In this document: one piece after another, positions 36,468 through 48,871 of the stretch | Numbering within the stretch: position 1 is the first letter of the stretch | Layout of the letters: each line of letters starts with the position of its first letter | Assembly: GCA_037042185.1 (NCBI GenBank) | Contig: JAXQJY010000030.1 | Span: 2,418,001-2,482,000 of the forward strand | DNA: 64,000 bases | Direction: 5' to 3' | From: Sordariomycetes sp. S80-01Y | Taxonomy: Eukaryota; Ascomycota; Sordariomycetes | Program-made: the position numbers and the translations under genes | Notes under the pieces: generated by a model | Database searches by the model: none | What the model was told of the DNA's origin: nothing | The model's input: only the letters and a program-made list of their open reading frames with translations

Positions 36468-39400
36468 CTAATTCCTGCTGCGACCGGCCCTCCAGTCCTC
36501 AATCGCCTTGCGCCTCTCCTCCACCTTGCGCTCAAACTCCTTGACCTTCTCGGCCTGCTTCTTCTCCTCCTCGATGGCCTTGAGCTCCGCGAGCTTCTCC
36601 TTGCGGACGGCCTCGCGCTCCAGCTGCTCGGGCCGGCGCTCGGCAATGTCCCGCGGCCGGAAGTCGGAGAAGAGGCTCTTGAGGCCCTTCTCGATGAGCC
36701 AGCACAACCCGTAGTCGAGGACCATGGACGCCGTCATCTTGAGCTTGAACTCCTCGGTGAAGGGCACCAGCTTCATCTGCTGGTTGATCTCGGGCATGAG
36801 CTCCAGGGCGCAGATGAAGGCCAGGCCGGACACGCCGAGGATACCGTAGAACATGCCCTTGTTCTCGGAAAGAGACTCGCGGAAGGGACGGCCTTGATAG
36901 TTGATGGCAAAGGTGGAGATCTGCTGGATGAGCTGCAGGAGATAGACGGCTGAGTTCAGCAGTGAGGGCGAGAACTCGGCCTCAAGGTCGACATCATCCG
37001 AGCGGCTTGTCAAGGTTAGCTTGTGGTGTGGGCAGCGATGGGGGAGGGTTCACTTACGGCTCGATCTTGTCACAGAGACGGGCAATATAGATCAGGGTGA
37101 CAATGTGGACGGCGAACTGGCCGAGGATAGACCCGATGATGTACACGTTGAAGATGTTAGGCTGCGGGCGCTCCTTGCTCAAGCCCTCCACGACGCGGGC
37201 GCGGGAGATGCTCAGGAAGCAGACGGACATGAGCATACCGCTGATGGTGTACTGCGTGTCGCCGAACTTGATACCCTCGAGGTAGAGGACCGACAGGGAG
37301 TAGGCGCTGATGAGACAGTTGAGGGCGAGAATCTTGTACATCTGGATGGTCGCGACGAGGGTGCAGCGGCCTTGACGGATGATGTTGGGGATGGCGATGA
37401 CGTTGCGGAGCTTCGAGGTGAAGGGCGCGGCGACCGAGGCGTCACCAAGCTTGAGGGTGGGAGGCTCGTCGTCGCCGAGCTCCGTCTCCATCATGCTGGT
37501 GGTAAGCTTGTCAGCGAAGCCGGCAGCCTTCTTCTGGGCAGCCTGCTGACGCTCCGTCTGCTTGTCGTTGGCCTTGATCAAGTTCTGCGCGGCGGGAGAG
37601 GTGATGGTCTCCGGGTGGCCGAGCGACTTGGCGTACTCCTCAGGCGAGACCTTCTTCTTCTTGGCCTCGCGCTCGATGGCCTTCTGGTAGTTCGGGTTGG
37701 ACTGGCCAGGTGGGTAAAGGTGGGCGATCATGACGGGTACAGGAGGGGCTGGCTGGTTGAAGCGCTTCATCATGTCGACTTGCTTCTGGTACATGTCCTT
37801 CATCTTGGTGTTGCGGCTGTGCTCGGCGATCTTGGTGAGATCCTCCTGCGTGCCGTTGAGAAGAGCAACGCCGATGTGAGCCTGCTTGAGGGCACCGACA
37901 TCGTTCGTGCCGTCACCAGCCATGAGAGTGTAGTAGCCCATGTCCTTGAGGCCGAGGAGAATCTCTTCCTTCTGCTTCGGCGAGACACGAGCGTAGACCC
38001 AAGTGTGGCGCAGGAGATCGAACCAGCCGGGGTGGCCCTGGAACTTGGCGAGAGCGTAGCCGGTGACGCAAATGTCCTTTTCCTTGATGATTTTGGGGTC
38101 AATGGGCTTGGTGGGATCAACAGGGATGACAATCTTGTCGTCGACGCTCTTCCAGACGAGCTTATCTCCGCCCTTGTCGTCTTCGGGCGCGTCGAGGATG
38201 AGAGCTTCACGATCGACGATCTCCACTTCACCGGCGACGTGCACGGCAGTCAGGGGGTTGTCACCGGTGATCATGACGACACGGTGGCTGCTCTCATTGA
38301 GCATCTGGACAGCCTCCTTGGCATCGTCTTTGAGAGGACAGTGAAGGACGAGGAAACCGGCAAAGGTGAGGTCGCACTCAACCTTCTCGCGCTTGAGGTC
38401 GTTGATCTTGGCAGCGCCAAGCTCACCATCAGTGGTAAGCTGCTTGTAAGCGAGGGCCAGAACACGCGAACCCTTGCGGGTGAAGTACTTGAAGGTCTCC
38501 TCGTAGTCGGCAGGAACCTCTGTGAGCATCTTCTGGATCGTCTCAGGAGCACCCTTGACGCCAGCAAAGGTGCCCTTGAGCTTCTGGCCAGTCTTGGAGT
38601 CGGTGCCGTGAACCATTGCGACGGAGCTCTGACGCTTAAGCGCCGAAGAGAACTGGAAGCGACGCTTGATCTGGACATTGCCATGGGTGTTGCCGGCCTT
38701 TTGGGTGCTGAAGAGAGAGTCGTTCTTCCCGAGAGTCCACCCGAGCGAGCCAAGTGTAGCCTTTTCCATAGGGTCACCAACGATGTCACCCTCGTCAAGC
38801 TTAACAAGGGCGTGGGCCGTAGCGAGAACAAGCTGGGTCTCCATGGCCGCCTCCTTGACGGGGGTCATGTCGGAGTGGGCGCCATCGGCCTCCTTCTTGT
38901 CGGAGAGCTCAGAGTGGGCGAGGCCGAGACCAGCAATACCCTCAACGACGAGGTCCTCGCCAGTGAGGGTACCCGTCTTGTCAAAGCAGGCAATATCGAT
39001 GCGGCCAGCGAAGGGAATGCGGAAAGGCTCGGTGCAGAAGATGGCGAGCTTGGCAAGAGCAGCCAGGGACGTGTTGACAGCCAAGCTCAGCTCCATGGGC
39101 AGCTCGGGCGGAACGACACTGGTGACGATCAAGACGCAGTCGAGCAGAAGCTTGGAGCGCTTGCGATCCTTCTTAACACCCTCATCCCAGACGTACCAGG
39201 AAGCGGCAATTGCGAAGACCAGAAGGAACAGGATGAAGAATAGGGCCTCGGCGTTTCCCGCGCCGACACGCTCAGTAGAGTAGATCATGGTACGGACCAA
39301 GCTGCCCTGGGACGTCTCGAAACCAGTCTTCATCACGACGGCCATAGCCCCGTTGTCGGGAGGGGTAGGAACGCCAGACGCAAGCTTGGGCTTCTCAACA

Positions 39401-40526
39401 TCAGGGTTGCCGTGAGTGATCTGGAGAACCTTGGTTCCGCCCCAGAGGAAGGCATTTTTGTCCAAGCCCTCGGTATCAATGGTGGCGTCACCGGGGCGAA
39501 GCTGGATCGAGTCCTTGAGGAGCGGGGTACTCTCGCCCGACAACATGGCCTCGTTGACGATGGCAGAGCCTTCAACCAAGAGCATGTCGCAAGCGACGCC
39601 ACTGTCCTCCTTTGTCCGGCCGACCGAGACGAGATCTCCAGGGAGAAGCTTGTCGCTCTGAATCTCAACCCACTTGCCAAGACGGAAAACCCAGATATCG
39701 TACGGCTTGATGCTCATGCCACGGAACTCAGTCAGGGTGCGCTGGCGTTGCCAGACAACCGTGCTCTCGAATGCGACAAGCATGAAGAGCGTGAAGAGCG
39801 AGTAGTACCAATATTCGTCGAGCATCCACAAGCCTACACAGAAGATCTGGAAGACGAAGAAGGGCGCAACAGCGTGCTCCTGGAAGAGCTCGGTGAAGGT
39901 CGGGACCGGGATATCGAACGTGTTCGTGCCATAGTGCTGCTCAAGGCGGGACAGCTCGGACTGCTTGTCGATGCCGCGCGACTTTTGGTAGTGGCCGATT
40001 GTGGGCTGAGGGTCGGCATCGATGTCGAACTTCAGGGTGTCAAACGTCTTGGACTCGGGGTTGTAGAGGAATCGGCGCTTCTGGAAGAGGAAAGACAGGT
40101 TTGTCTTGCCGCCAGCCTGTGGACATTAGCTTGGGACGTCGCATAGCTCTTCGCGTAACGCACCTTGTCGCGGATGAGCTTGCAGACCTCGGCGGACCCA
40201 GCGTTGGCGACGGGCAAGACCTTGATCAGCTGAGCCTCCTCAATGGTCTTGACCTTGGAGGCCTTGAAGCGCGCCTCGAGGTTGACGCTCCAGTGCGTGC
40301 TCAGCCAGAAGAGAGACTGGACGGTGATGATGCTGCCCATCCACACAAAGGTCCATTCCTCACCACCAATGTGCTTGTCGTACAACTCCTGGCTCAGGTA
40401 GTAGCGCAGGAAGACGGGCCACGCAAAGGCAAAGGGCCAGACGTAGGCGTGGAGGAAGAAGGGCAGCGGGCGCAACAGCTCGGCGTGCTTAATCTGCGCA
40501 TTGTCGACGAGTGGCGTGGGCGCCAT
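36468..40526 (-). CDS. SPF1: P5A-type ATPase of the endoplasmic reticulum (SPF1)
   Basis: P5A-ATPases extract mistargeted tail-anchored and signal-anchored helices from the ER membrane. Three exons (40526-40164, 40116-37058, 37005-36468), with 47- and 52-bp introns, encode 1,319 residues, close to the size of fungal homologues. The second join splits a proline codon and restores KIEPRSDDVDLEAEF, which fits the family. Visible motifs: LSGESTPLLKDS (actuator), DKTGTLTGED near residue 500 (phosphorylated Asp), MITGDNPLTAVHV and MAGDGTNDVGALKQAHIG (hinge). Hydrophobic pairs near the N-terminus and in the C-terminal third give the membrane domain. The tail is a charged coiled coil of KLAELKAIEEEKKQAEKV type. 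Single-copy housekeeping gene, GC-rich, with a long shadow frame on the opposite strand. Confidence 0.96.
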
Positions 40527-42097
40527 CGTGGGCGGCGGAGGAGGCGCGTCGGGAAGCCCGGACGCTCGGAGGGGGGTTGTTGGACAAAAAGAAGAAGTGC
40601 AGAGAAAAGCGGTCGTCTACGAACAGACGATGAGAGGCCGTATGGCGATGCAGACGGACGGCGCAAAGTTGGTCGCCGGTGATGGACTCGAGTCGAGATC
40701 TTGACACTTTTCTTCGCCATCGACGTTCCACACGCTTCCACCCGTGGACGTGGCGCAGCAGGGGTGCGTGTGGGGGAGCGAGTGGCTTGCCGTGAGGGCG
40801 CTGTGGCTGGTGGTGATGACATAAGCGACCATGGGTTGCCTGTGTCTCTGTTCACAGGCGTCGTCTTTACTGTGTTCACCAGCAGAATCGAGCTCTTCGG
40901 CAGTTCACCATGACCAAATAATCATGGCTGTTGACTTGGAACACTTGATTGCGCGATTCTTTCGCATTTTGCTGAGAGACGGGTCGGTGCTCTTTGCGCA
41001 CACGGGTCGTGGCGCAAGCTTCGGTGTTCAAGCTGTGCCTGGACGCATCGTTTGTGCGACGCGGTCTCTTTCGATGGTCTCAAGCGTGTGCACCTAACTA
41101 GATTCTTTCAAGTCTGTTCAGCTGTGCGCCTTTGCGAGGAGGAGAGCAGCCGTAGACCCGGCGTAGGCACATGTAGTTCATCGTCTGCGGCAACCTTAGG
41201 ATCTAGGCCACGGTCGTCACGAATAGATTGATCTGCAGACAAGCCTCAGAGAAGTGCCGAGCCCCATATGCACAATGAGCTCGTCAATATAAGTCCACAT
41301 GAACCCTCCGACGATTGCGCCGAGATGGCAGAGCGGGACGATGGGCCGAGCAAGATGCTCGCGAGACCAGGTTGCGCAGACATAGCTTTAGTCAGACGAC
41401 GAGACTACTGCCGCTTACGAAGCCTAAGACCCGAATCAGAGAGCAGACTATTGAGGTGGATTGCCCTGATCCAAGGGGCTAAGGGGGAACGCGGCAAGTG
41501 ACATGCCCTCTATCTTAACCAGCTTCCCGGAGCAGGATGGTCTGCGAAATCGACAACGAGCCAACTCCCGGTTCTGGAAGCAAGCCGGCAGCTCCCCGCG
41601 GGGAGTTTGCGGAGGTGCCAACCTCGTGGCCGAGAGATGAGCAACCAACTCACTACGACGGTAGATCTCCCGAATAGGAGCAGATGGCTACGTGAGGCAT
41701 GCGTTAAGCCATCCGGACCCTCGGCCTCGAAACCACATTTTCAGGACTGCAGCGACCCTTCGGGTCATGGCTCCGATGTCCCCGTGGATCGACACCCCGT
41801 CGTTGAAACTCGTCTGCCGGGATCGTCTCACCCCGGACCTGTCATTGGTCCATGCGGTCGTCGACTCGTCTGGGGCGCATGGAGCTTGTTCCTCGCCTTA
41901 TACCGCGTTTGAGCCTCGGAGCTCGAACCCCGGGCTTGATCTTGCAACTGGGCTCTTGGCTTGCGTAGTCGCCCGCGATGTTTATGCGCAGGATGGAGCG
42001 ACTGTTTCGTGGTATAAGAGGGCATGGGAATCGCCGTCGAGAGTTATGAGCCCGCACCATCGACAATTGCGACTCGAAAAGACGACTCTTTACAAAC
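40527..42097. other. Intergenic region upstream of SPF1 and of the GH45 gene
   Basis: This 1.6 kb should contain the SPF1 promoter (right after 40527) and the GH45 promoter (before 42098). I see no gene: overlapping open frames lack motifs. A TATAAGAGG-like box lies about 85 bp before the GH45 ATG. Confidence 0.5.
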
Positions 42098-42846
42098 ATG
42101 ACTTTCTCCATTGTCAAGATGGCCCTCACTGCGGCTGCTGCGGCTGCTCCCGCCATGGCTGCTGAGGGCTCTGGTCACTCTACTCGGTGAGGCTCACCCG
42201 CAGCAACCTGATAGAGCCTCCTCCTAACTTTGCCAGCTACTGGGACTGCTGCAAGCCCTCGTGTGCCTGGCCCGAGAAGGCGGCCGTCTCCTCGCCCGTG
42301 GGCACCTGCAACGCCGACAACTCACCCCTGAACGACCCCCTCGCCGACTCTGGCTGCGACGGAGGTACATCCTTTACGTGCGCCAACTACTCGCCGTGGG
42401 CCGTCAACGACAACCTCGCCTACGGCTTCGCCGCCACGGCCATCAACGGCGGCGACGAGTCCACCTGGTGCTGCGCCTGCTACAAGCTCACCTTCACCGA
42501 CGGGCCCGCGGCCGGCAAGACCATGGTCGTCCAGAGCACCAACACGGGCTCCGACATCTCCAACAACCAGTTCGACATTCTGATTCCTGGCGGAGGCGTT
42601 GGCCTGTTCGACGGGTGCACGCCCCAGTACGGCGGCATCCCCGGCGCCCAGTACGGCGGCGTCAGCTCGAGGGACGAGTGCAACGGCATGCCCGAGCCGC
42701 TCAAGGAGGGCTGCTACTGGCGCTTCGACTGGTTCGGCGGCGCGGACAACCCCAACTTCGACTTCCAGCAGGTTCAGTGCCCCGGTGAGCTTACCGCCAT
42801 CTCGGGCTGCACCCGCGAGGACGACGGGTCTTTCCCCGGCGCCTAG
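42098..42846 (+). CDS. Secreted GH45 endo-beta-1,4-glucanase
   Basis: Cleaves internal beta-1,4 bonds in cellulose with inversion, outside the cell. Two exons (42098-42186, 42237-42846) around a 50-bp intron encode 232 residues. The first about 22 residues, [20 protein letters not shown], form an Ala-rich signal peptide. The join restores [14 protein letters not shown], the GH45 signature. Asp33 and Asp143 (in [13 protein letters not shown]) align with Asp10 and Asp121 of Humicola insolens EGV; the residue two before the second Asp is Gln where that enzyme has His. Many cysteines (CCACY, CCKPSC) fit the disulfide-rich fold. There is no cellulose-binding module or Ser/Thr linker, so this is the short form. 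It suggests a plant-degrading or plant-associated fungus. Confidence 0.94.
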
Positions 42847-43302
42847 GCGAAGACGGGCACGGAGTTGGACGCATGGTATATAGTTTGAATAACAAGTCTA
42901 ATTCCTCACACACTTGCTGATGGGTGCCGTGAATGACGTGAGCGGGCAGCTCTACCAACAGGGCTTCCATCGACCCAACAGGCTGGATGGTGGCTGACCT
43001 CCCGAGGATTTGGGGCGACGGCAGGATGAAAAAGGATGCGTTGGTTGAGGTAAACACTGAAATTGCCAGAAATGCTCATTTAATCCTCGCTTGAGCCTAG
43101 AAGCAAGTTCCATTAGACATGTTTCACCAGGTCAGCAGAAGACGAGCATTAGGTGGTGTCTGGAATGTCAAAACAACACAATCATCCCCTGGATTTTGAG
43201 AGCAGAGACTGCGCAGACAGAAGACCAGGTTCCAATTCAATAAAGAAAAGCTCCTGTTAAATCCATCTCACCGATTCCTGAACTTGAACTCAAGCTGTGT
43301 CC
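42847..43302. other. Convergent intergenic region (GH45 and SDR)
   Basis: This 456-bp stretch separates the convergent GH45 and short-chain dehydrogenase genes. I see no gene or clear element in it. Confidence 0.5.
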
Positions 43303-44195
43303 TCAAATTTTGGTCTTGGAGATGATGTCGCTGGCCTTCTCCTTCCAGTCCTCACGCCACCTTGACAGGGGCGGCCGCTCATAGACGACGTCGCCGGCAG
43401 AGTACAGCATGCGCTTCTTGTCCGTCTCTTCGGTCACCTCGTTGTCGGGGCAGATGATGTAGAACTTGTCCTCATCCATCTTCTTGTACAGGAAGTCGGC
43501 GACCTGCTCCGGCGCCCAGGCCCCAGACGGCTTCTCCTCGCCGTCGGCAGCACCAGTCTTGAAGCTTGTCAGCCATTTGAATCAGGGTTTGATATAGGAG
43601 ATGCGCATCTTACCAGGCCGGTGTGCGTCCACCCGGGGACCAGGAGGTGCACGCTTGTCTTTGTGTCCCTCAGGTCGTAGCTCAGCTGTTCCGCCAGAGA
43701 CTTGACCGCAGCCTTGGAGGCGTTGTATGCCGGGTTGCCGGGCGGGTTCGTGATGCCCTGCTTACTGCCCGTGATGACTATGGACGTAGGCTTGGTCTCG
43801 GCGGCCTTCTTGACGAGGGGCAGCCCCGCGCCAATGCCGTTGATGACGCCAAACAGGTTGGTCTCGAGCGTCTTACGGAAGTAGTCCTCGTCGCCCCAGC
43901 TCCCCCTCATACCGGTCCCCGCGTTCAAGACGAGCAGCTCTACGGAGCCGAGCTTCTCAGCTGCGTGGCTCTTGAGCTTGTCCCAGTCGCTGGTGCTGGA
44001 CACGTCGGCTTCGACTGTGATGACGTCGCCGGGGAGGTCTTTCCTAGCGGCCTCGAGGGCGGCGGCGTTGCGGTCAGCGATAAGCACTTTCATGCCCTTG
44101 GAGACGCATAGCTTTGCGATGGCCAGACCAACGCCTGAAGCGCCGCCTGTGATGAGGGCGTTGGAGCCAGATGCGAAGACGTCGGTAGCGGTCAT
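43303..44195 (-). CDS. Short-chain dehydrogenase/reductase
   Basis: NAD(P)-dependent oxidoreductase of the classical SDR type; the substrate cannot be told from sequence. Two exons (44195-43614, 43557-43303) with a 56-bp intron encode 278 residues. TGGASGVG (16-23) is the nucleotide-binding loop, NAG (91-93) stabilises the fold, and Ser144, Tyr157 and Lys161 (YNASK) form the catalytic set. An aspartate-arginine pair (ADR, 40-42) at the end of the second strand is ambiguous for NAD or NADP. The acceptor at 43558 was preferred over one 7 bp upstream because only it keeps TGAADGEEKPSGAWAPEQVA in frame. The C-terminus, ending DIISKTKI, carries a WAPEQVADFLYKKMDE segment seen in fungal members. 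No targeting signal. Confidence 0.9.
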
Positions 44196-46373
44196 GGTTG
44201 TGAGCGTAGTGGAGAGGAGGGGATGATGTGTTGGAAACAGGCGTGACTCTTGAAGATCAATTTATCAGCTCAGTAAGCTTAGTGATACGTCTTTGTCGGG
44301 GACGGACAGGACGCCATGACGTGAACCGGCAGAAGCGGCGGAGATAGCGGCGTTGGGTGGAGGCTGCATGCCCGATTCCCCGCATCAAGATCCGGGACTC
44401 CGGGTCTGTAGATGTGCCGGGTCCAATACAAAGTAATGACAAGTATTTTACAATATAGTATGTTGGTTCTGATGCAGAAGATGTGCTGTAAGCAGACTGC
44501 GGTTGACGATGACCATGCTCGTCTGCATGTATCTGCCGAGTAGTGAGTCGGAGTGACCAGGTTGAGTAGCAGGCCTCGATCGAGAAGGCATTTGATTTTT
44601 GGAAATAACAACAGCCATGGCTCAAACAGCTTACACAGCGAAATTTGAACCTGTAAGCCGGATGGGATGTTGAGAATAGAGCCTGTCGCAGATAGGGCTG
44701 GCCTACAGGCTGACGCTGGCATGCACAGTCTTGACCGTGTTCCATGGATCGAGGTGTAGTCCAGGCAGAGCATTCGTGATAAGACTTCAACACAACTCGA
44801 GGAAACCCTCTCCTGATACTTCACTGCAAGAAGCTACACAGCATCTCATAACTCATTTCCCTTCCATCCCGATCGACAATCCGGCACCTCCCGTCGGCTC
44901 CAACCGGCCGGATCACGGTCTGGCGAGCACGGCCCCACTCGGACGCTAGTCCCAAAAAGGCCGTCCACTGTCTAAGTGCACGAGGCCACATTCCCTCCCC
45001 TCCCCCCCCAAACACCGTCCGCTCCCCCTCTTGAATTCCCTCTTCCTGCTGACGACCTCCCGGGACAGTCACGGGATGCCTCTCATTCTTCCATCCGGGA
45101 CAACTCCAGCATTGGCGTTGTGGATTTGGCCGACTGGGCAAGTGACACGCCAAGCTCATGATTAACTCAAAGCGGGAGGAGACGACACATGTGGCCAGGC
45201 CGGCAAGGGTTCGCAGCTCCCATATGCCAGACATGGACCCTCCATTTCGCGCGTGCGGTGGGCGGTGGGTGGTTGTGTGACGGGCCCCGGGCTGCCTGGC
45301 GCTGCTACGTTTCAATCGCTAATGAGCCGGAGCGTCGCCATCGACCACTTACGGCGCGTCCTGGCCCTTCGGCGCTTTTACTGGCTCGGCACTGCTGCCG
45401 CTTCCATCGCGGGTCGTTGGTTACCTTTTCGCTTCTGTAGTTGGACGCGCAGTGCGGCGCGCGGCTTTTCGGGAGATGGGCTGGCTTGTTCGGGGAAATA
45501 AGCTGGTCCATCTGGGGGCCGAGAACCTGTTTCGAGACGCGGCGGGCTGCTACCTTCTCGATGCTGTCTCTTAGGTGCGGGCGCTAAGGCGACGAGCAGC
45601 CGCCCACGAAACTGATGGCCGTGGTTGTGACGGTGGGACACGCTTCTTCTGTCAACAGGCCTTCTGCGACTGCGGCGCGACGCCTCGATGCGACCCCTTG
45701 TGCTGGAGTGGTCGGGAGGGCAAGTGATGGGCGCTGTGCCGGACGCTGACTCTTTAATAGATTGGACGTGACCACGAGCAGACCCTCGAGCTCGCGGGCA
45801 GATCATGTGCGCGCTCCGCGGCATCAAGTGCCCAGCCCATGCGCGCCATCCCATATCCAGGGTCCCGACCAGGGGCGCGGTCATGTTCCTGCATCAGGGG
45901 TCGCATCGACCTCCCCCTCGCGATGAACTACTCCGTAGATGTAACTCGTCCCCGCCGGGACCCTGGAAGCGCCCATAATCTCGCCTGAGCTCCGTGACTC
46001 GACCGTCCATCGAGCTGCCATCGTGCCAAATGTCATTCTAGGCAGGATGCCACCGGCGGACAAGCACGGGATATCTGCCCGAGACGGGGCATGGGAGGGA
46101 ACCTGCTGGGGGCGCATCTTGACCTTCCCAAAGCTGCCGCAGCTCGTCTCGGATCAGGGTTTTGTCTGCTGGGAGCATGGCAGGGAGAAATGGGATATAT
46201 AAACCTCGTAAGACGCTGATCCAGCCTCCATGAAGAAAAAGATCTGCTCTTCACGCACAGTCGCATCCGCTAGTCGTTCCTTTCAAACCCCAAGGCTCTG
46301 GTAGCCCATCCCCACAAGCGTCCCTTCATCGTATATACCTTGCAACACCCTTCGTACATAGCAAACCGCAATC
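44196..46373. other. Intergenic region between SDR and GH16 genes
   Basis: This 2.2 kb separates two divergent genes. I examined the longer open frames on both strands; none has family motifs, and several overlap one another. A TATATAAACC box lies near 46195, about 180 bp before the GH16 ATG, and is a plausible TATA element. No other feature is supported. Confidence 0.5.
46195..46204 (+). promoter_or_regulatory. TATA-like box of the GH16 gene
   Basis: GATATATAAACC lies about 175 bp upstream of the GH16 start codon on its strand. The spacing leaves room for a leader of about 140 bases. The assignment rests on the motif alone. Confidence 0.4.
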
Positions 46374-47282
46374 ATGGTCCGTGCCACCATCGCTTCGCTC
46401 CTTTCTCTCTCCGCCATCGCCGGCGCCTGGCAAGCACCCGAGTACGCCGGCTTCGGCAAGGTCTGGCAGGAGACCTTCGCCGGCCCGGCGGGAAACCTCC
46501 CCAACGAGGGGACATGGTCGATCCTGACCGGAGACCTGGGAGTCAACGCCGAGCTCCAGGTCTACACCCGCAGCTCTCGCAACGTCCAGGTCAGCGGCGG
46601 TGACACGCTGCAGCTCGTCCCCTGGAGGGATTCGTCGCAGCCCAAGGGCTGGACCTCGGGCCGCATCGAGAGCAACTACGTCTTCACCCCTCAGAACGGA
46701 GCCCTCACCCGCGTTGAGGCGGCCATCATGTTCGGCGAGAGCCCTACCGGCAACAAGGCGGGCATCTGGCCGGCGTTCTGGTCGATGGGCAACTCCATCC
46801 GCAACGGCGTCCAGTGGCCTGCGTGCGGTGAGCTCGACATCATGGAGACGGTCAACGGCATCCTCACCGGCCACGGCACCATTCACTGCGATGTCTACCC
46901 CGGAGGCATCTGCAACGAGGGCAACGGCATCGGAAGCAGCATCGGCATCCCCGACCAGGGCTGGCACACTTGGAGGCTCGAGGTCGACCGCCGCAGCTCC
47001 AACTACCTCGACCAGTCTCTGAACTGGTACATGGATGGCGTTCGCTTCCACCAGGTCACCGGTGCTCGCATCGGCAACGCTAACGTCTGGGCTGCGCTCG
47101 CCCACAGCCCTCTGTTCTTCCTCCTCAACGTCGCTGTCGGCGGCACCTGGGTAAGTCATCTCGTGAGCAAAATTTGTAAATATCGCTGACAAGCATCGCA
47201 GCCCGGATACCCCAACGGAAACACCCACGATGGCTATGGCTCCCGCATGGAGGTCGGCTACGTCGCTCACTATGTGAGCTGA
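46374..47282 (+). CDS. Secreted GH16 endo-beta-1,3(4)-glucanase-type hydrolase
   Basis: A retaining glycoside hydrolase, probably acting on beta-1,3 or mixed-link glucans outside the cell. Two exons (46374-47150, 47202-47282) with a 51-bp intron encode 285 residues. The signal peptide is MVRATIASLLSLSAIAGAW. The catalytic signature GELDIMET places nucleophile Glu153, helper Asp155 and acid/base Glu158. Upstream GIWPAFWSMG and downstream GGTWPGYPNG are typical of the beta-jelly-roll cleft. Only the last 26 residues come from exon 2. No GPI signal, carbohydrate-binding module or membrane segment is visible, so it should be freely secreted. Substrate choice between laminarin-type and mixed-link glucan cannot be settled here. 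Confidence 0.93.
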
Positions 47283-47480
47283 GCAGGTCGCCCGCTCCTC
47301 GAGGCGTACTTGTCGCATCTCCTTTCGTTTCTCGTATATACCTTTTTATACCCTGTAAATATGGGCACACAAGCATTAGCTGCGGCGGACTTCTGGAAAC
47401 CGGACTGTCGCTATCAAATGAATCAAACGAAATGACACTTGAATATCCTGTCAGCTGTATTGACTCTATTGCCGTGATAC

Positions 47481-48487
47481 TTATTCTATGGCCTTCTGAA
47501 GTTGCAAAACTTCCTCTATAGCTTTGCGCTTGGTCGTCTCTTGCAAGTCGTACGCGGCACGGAACTCGTCCACCATGAATGGCTGCAAGGTGGCCTTCTT
47601 GCCCACTCTGTAGTCGTACACGACGACGTCTTCGAAGCACCTTGCCGCTGGCCTCTGATGGTCGTGGGACAGAATGACGACCTCAAAGTCGATGCTCGTG
47701 GTCTCGTAGGTGGGTTTTGTGAGGAGTTTGTGCAGGACGGTGATGGCGTCGGGGAAGACAAGTGGCTGGAAGTCAGATAGGGCAGAAGACCTCACAGCGA
47801 TTACTCACAAACTTGTAGTCCGTCTTGATGCTCTTGAGGATCAAGCCGATGCCTCGCGGCGTCATGAGTGATTCCCACTCTTGCCTCAACTCAGGGGTAG
47901 CCGACCTTTCGCCGAAGCGACGGAAGTAATTGACTCGCGAAGACTCGGCAAAGCGGTTGTACATGATGTTGTTCACATGGCCTTGGTCTCATCAGCGGGC
48001 GGCTTATACTAATGCCTGTGGTGTAACTCACCCTGTGGGAACATTAGGTAGTGACACGCCTGACGATTGCAGGGAGACGTACCATGCTATCCTATAGTTT
48101 GAAACACAGTCAGCAGTCCCTCTAGGGAATGAGCAGAATACCGGCTGCGTGGCTTACCATATCTCCCCATCTGACCGTCTCCTTGCTCAGCCCAGCCCAC
48201 TGAGGGCTGCTCAGAAACCCTTCACTCCCCGCCAGCAACCCCACCCAACGCTGATCTAACTGATCAAGAACGCGCTTTGACTCGTGCAACAGCTGGCCCT
48301 GCTTCACGTTCGCCTGCGCCTTGGCCTTCAGATCCGACAGCCATCGCGAACTCAAGGACGCTGCGCCGACCTCGGACGTAGACCCGTCGGCCTTCAAGGA
48401 CGCTCTGCAGGTGTGGAATAGGCGCAGCGAGGTTGGCGCTTGACCTAGCCGTCTGCCATGTCCTATTAAGCCTGTGAATTGGCGCAT
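47481..48487 (-). CDS. Hotdog-fold acyl-CoA thioesterase with two micro-exons
   Basis: Likely hydrolyses an acyl thioester. Five exons are needed: 48487-48158, 48091-48083 (9 nt), 48032 (1 nt), 47981-47809 and 47765-47481, giving 265 residues; introns are 66, 50, 50 and 43 bp, all GT-AG. The joins restore RWGDMDSMGHVNNIMYNRFA, the 4HBT signature, in which Asp111 of DSMGHVNN is the expected catalytic residue. That Asp lies in the 9-nt exon, and the glycine codon after it needs the single base at 48032. The N-terminus (MRQFTGLIGHGRRLG, then RLFHTCRASL) is basic and Ser-rich, suggesting mitochondrial import. A second conserved block, MTPRGIGLILKSIKTDYKF, follows. The family is conserved in filamentous fungi but its substrate is not known to me. 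The exon structure is the uncertain part. Confidence 0.8.
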
Positions 48488-48871
48488 CGTTGGCTTTCGA
48501 GTCTCATGCGCGATCAATCGAGGATGATGAGTGGACGAAACCGTGAGATAGAAACGTGGAGTTGAGATCAACAAATGGCGTCAAGCTCGGCTCACCTCGG
48601 CTTATGGCGTGGCGTTGATCGTGCCTACCCTGCGGCACCGGGTGAAGGGAATCCAGCGAAGCAACATAGGTGCGCACAAGTAATCCAGGAAGACAAGTCA
48701 TCTGTGATTGAGGAAAGACGCAGAGATAGATAAATAAAAGTAGCTCTCTCAGTTTGGATAACATTTCTCAATTACGCTGGTGTAGATAGGCAAACTTGCA
48801 CCATGGCGAGAACAGAGACTGAGACTTAAACCACTTCACACAGAATCAACAATTGCAACACCCTCAAAATG
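48488..48871. other. Intergenic region
   Basis: This 384-bp stretch holds the thioesterase promoter and the 3' end of the NmrA-like gene. No other feature is seen. Confidence 0.5.

Noticed and set aside
37021-39243. 740-codon open frame on the plus strand
   Set aside because: It is antisense to the P5A-ATPase gene, whose motifs are unmistakable. Its Leu/Glu/Asp/Val-rich, domain-free sequence is the usual shadow of GC3-biased codons.
41920-41960. GGGGTTCGAGC-like B-box on the minus strand, possible tRNA
   Set aside because: There is no matching A-box or cloverleaf around it, so a tRNA is not supported.
44257-44824. Two overlapping minus-strand frames of about 180 codons
   Set aside because: They are open in different phases over the same bases, with no family features and poor codon bias.
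46326-47318. 330-codon minus-strand frame
   Set aside because: It is antisense to the GH16 gene, with no domain; the GH16 catalytic signature lies on the plus strand.
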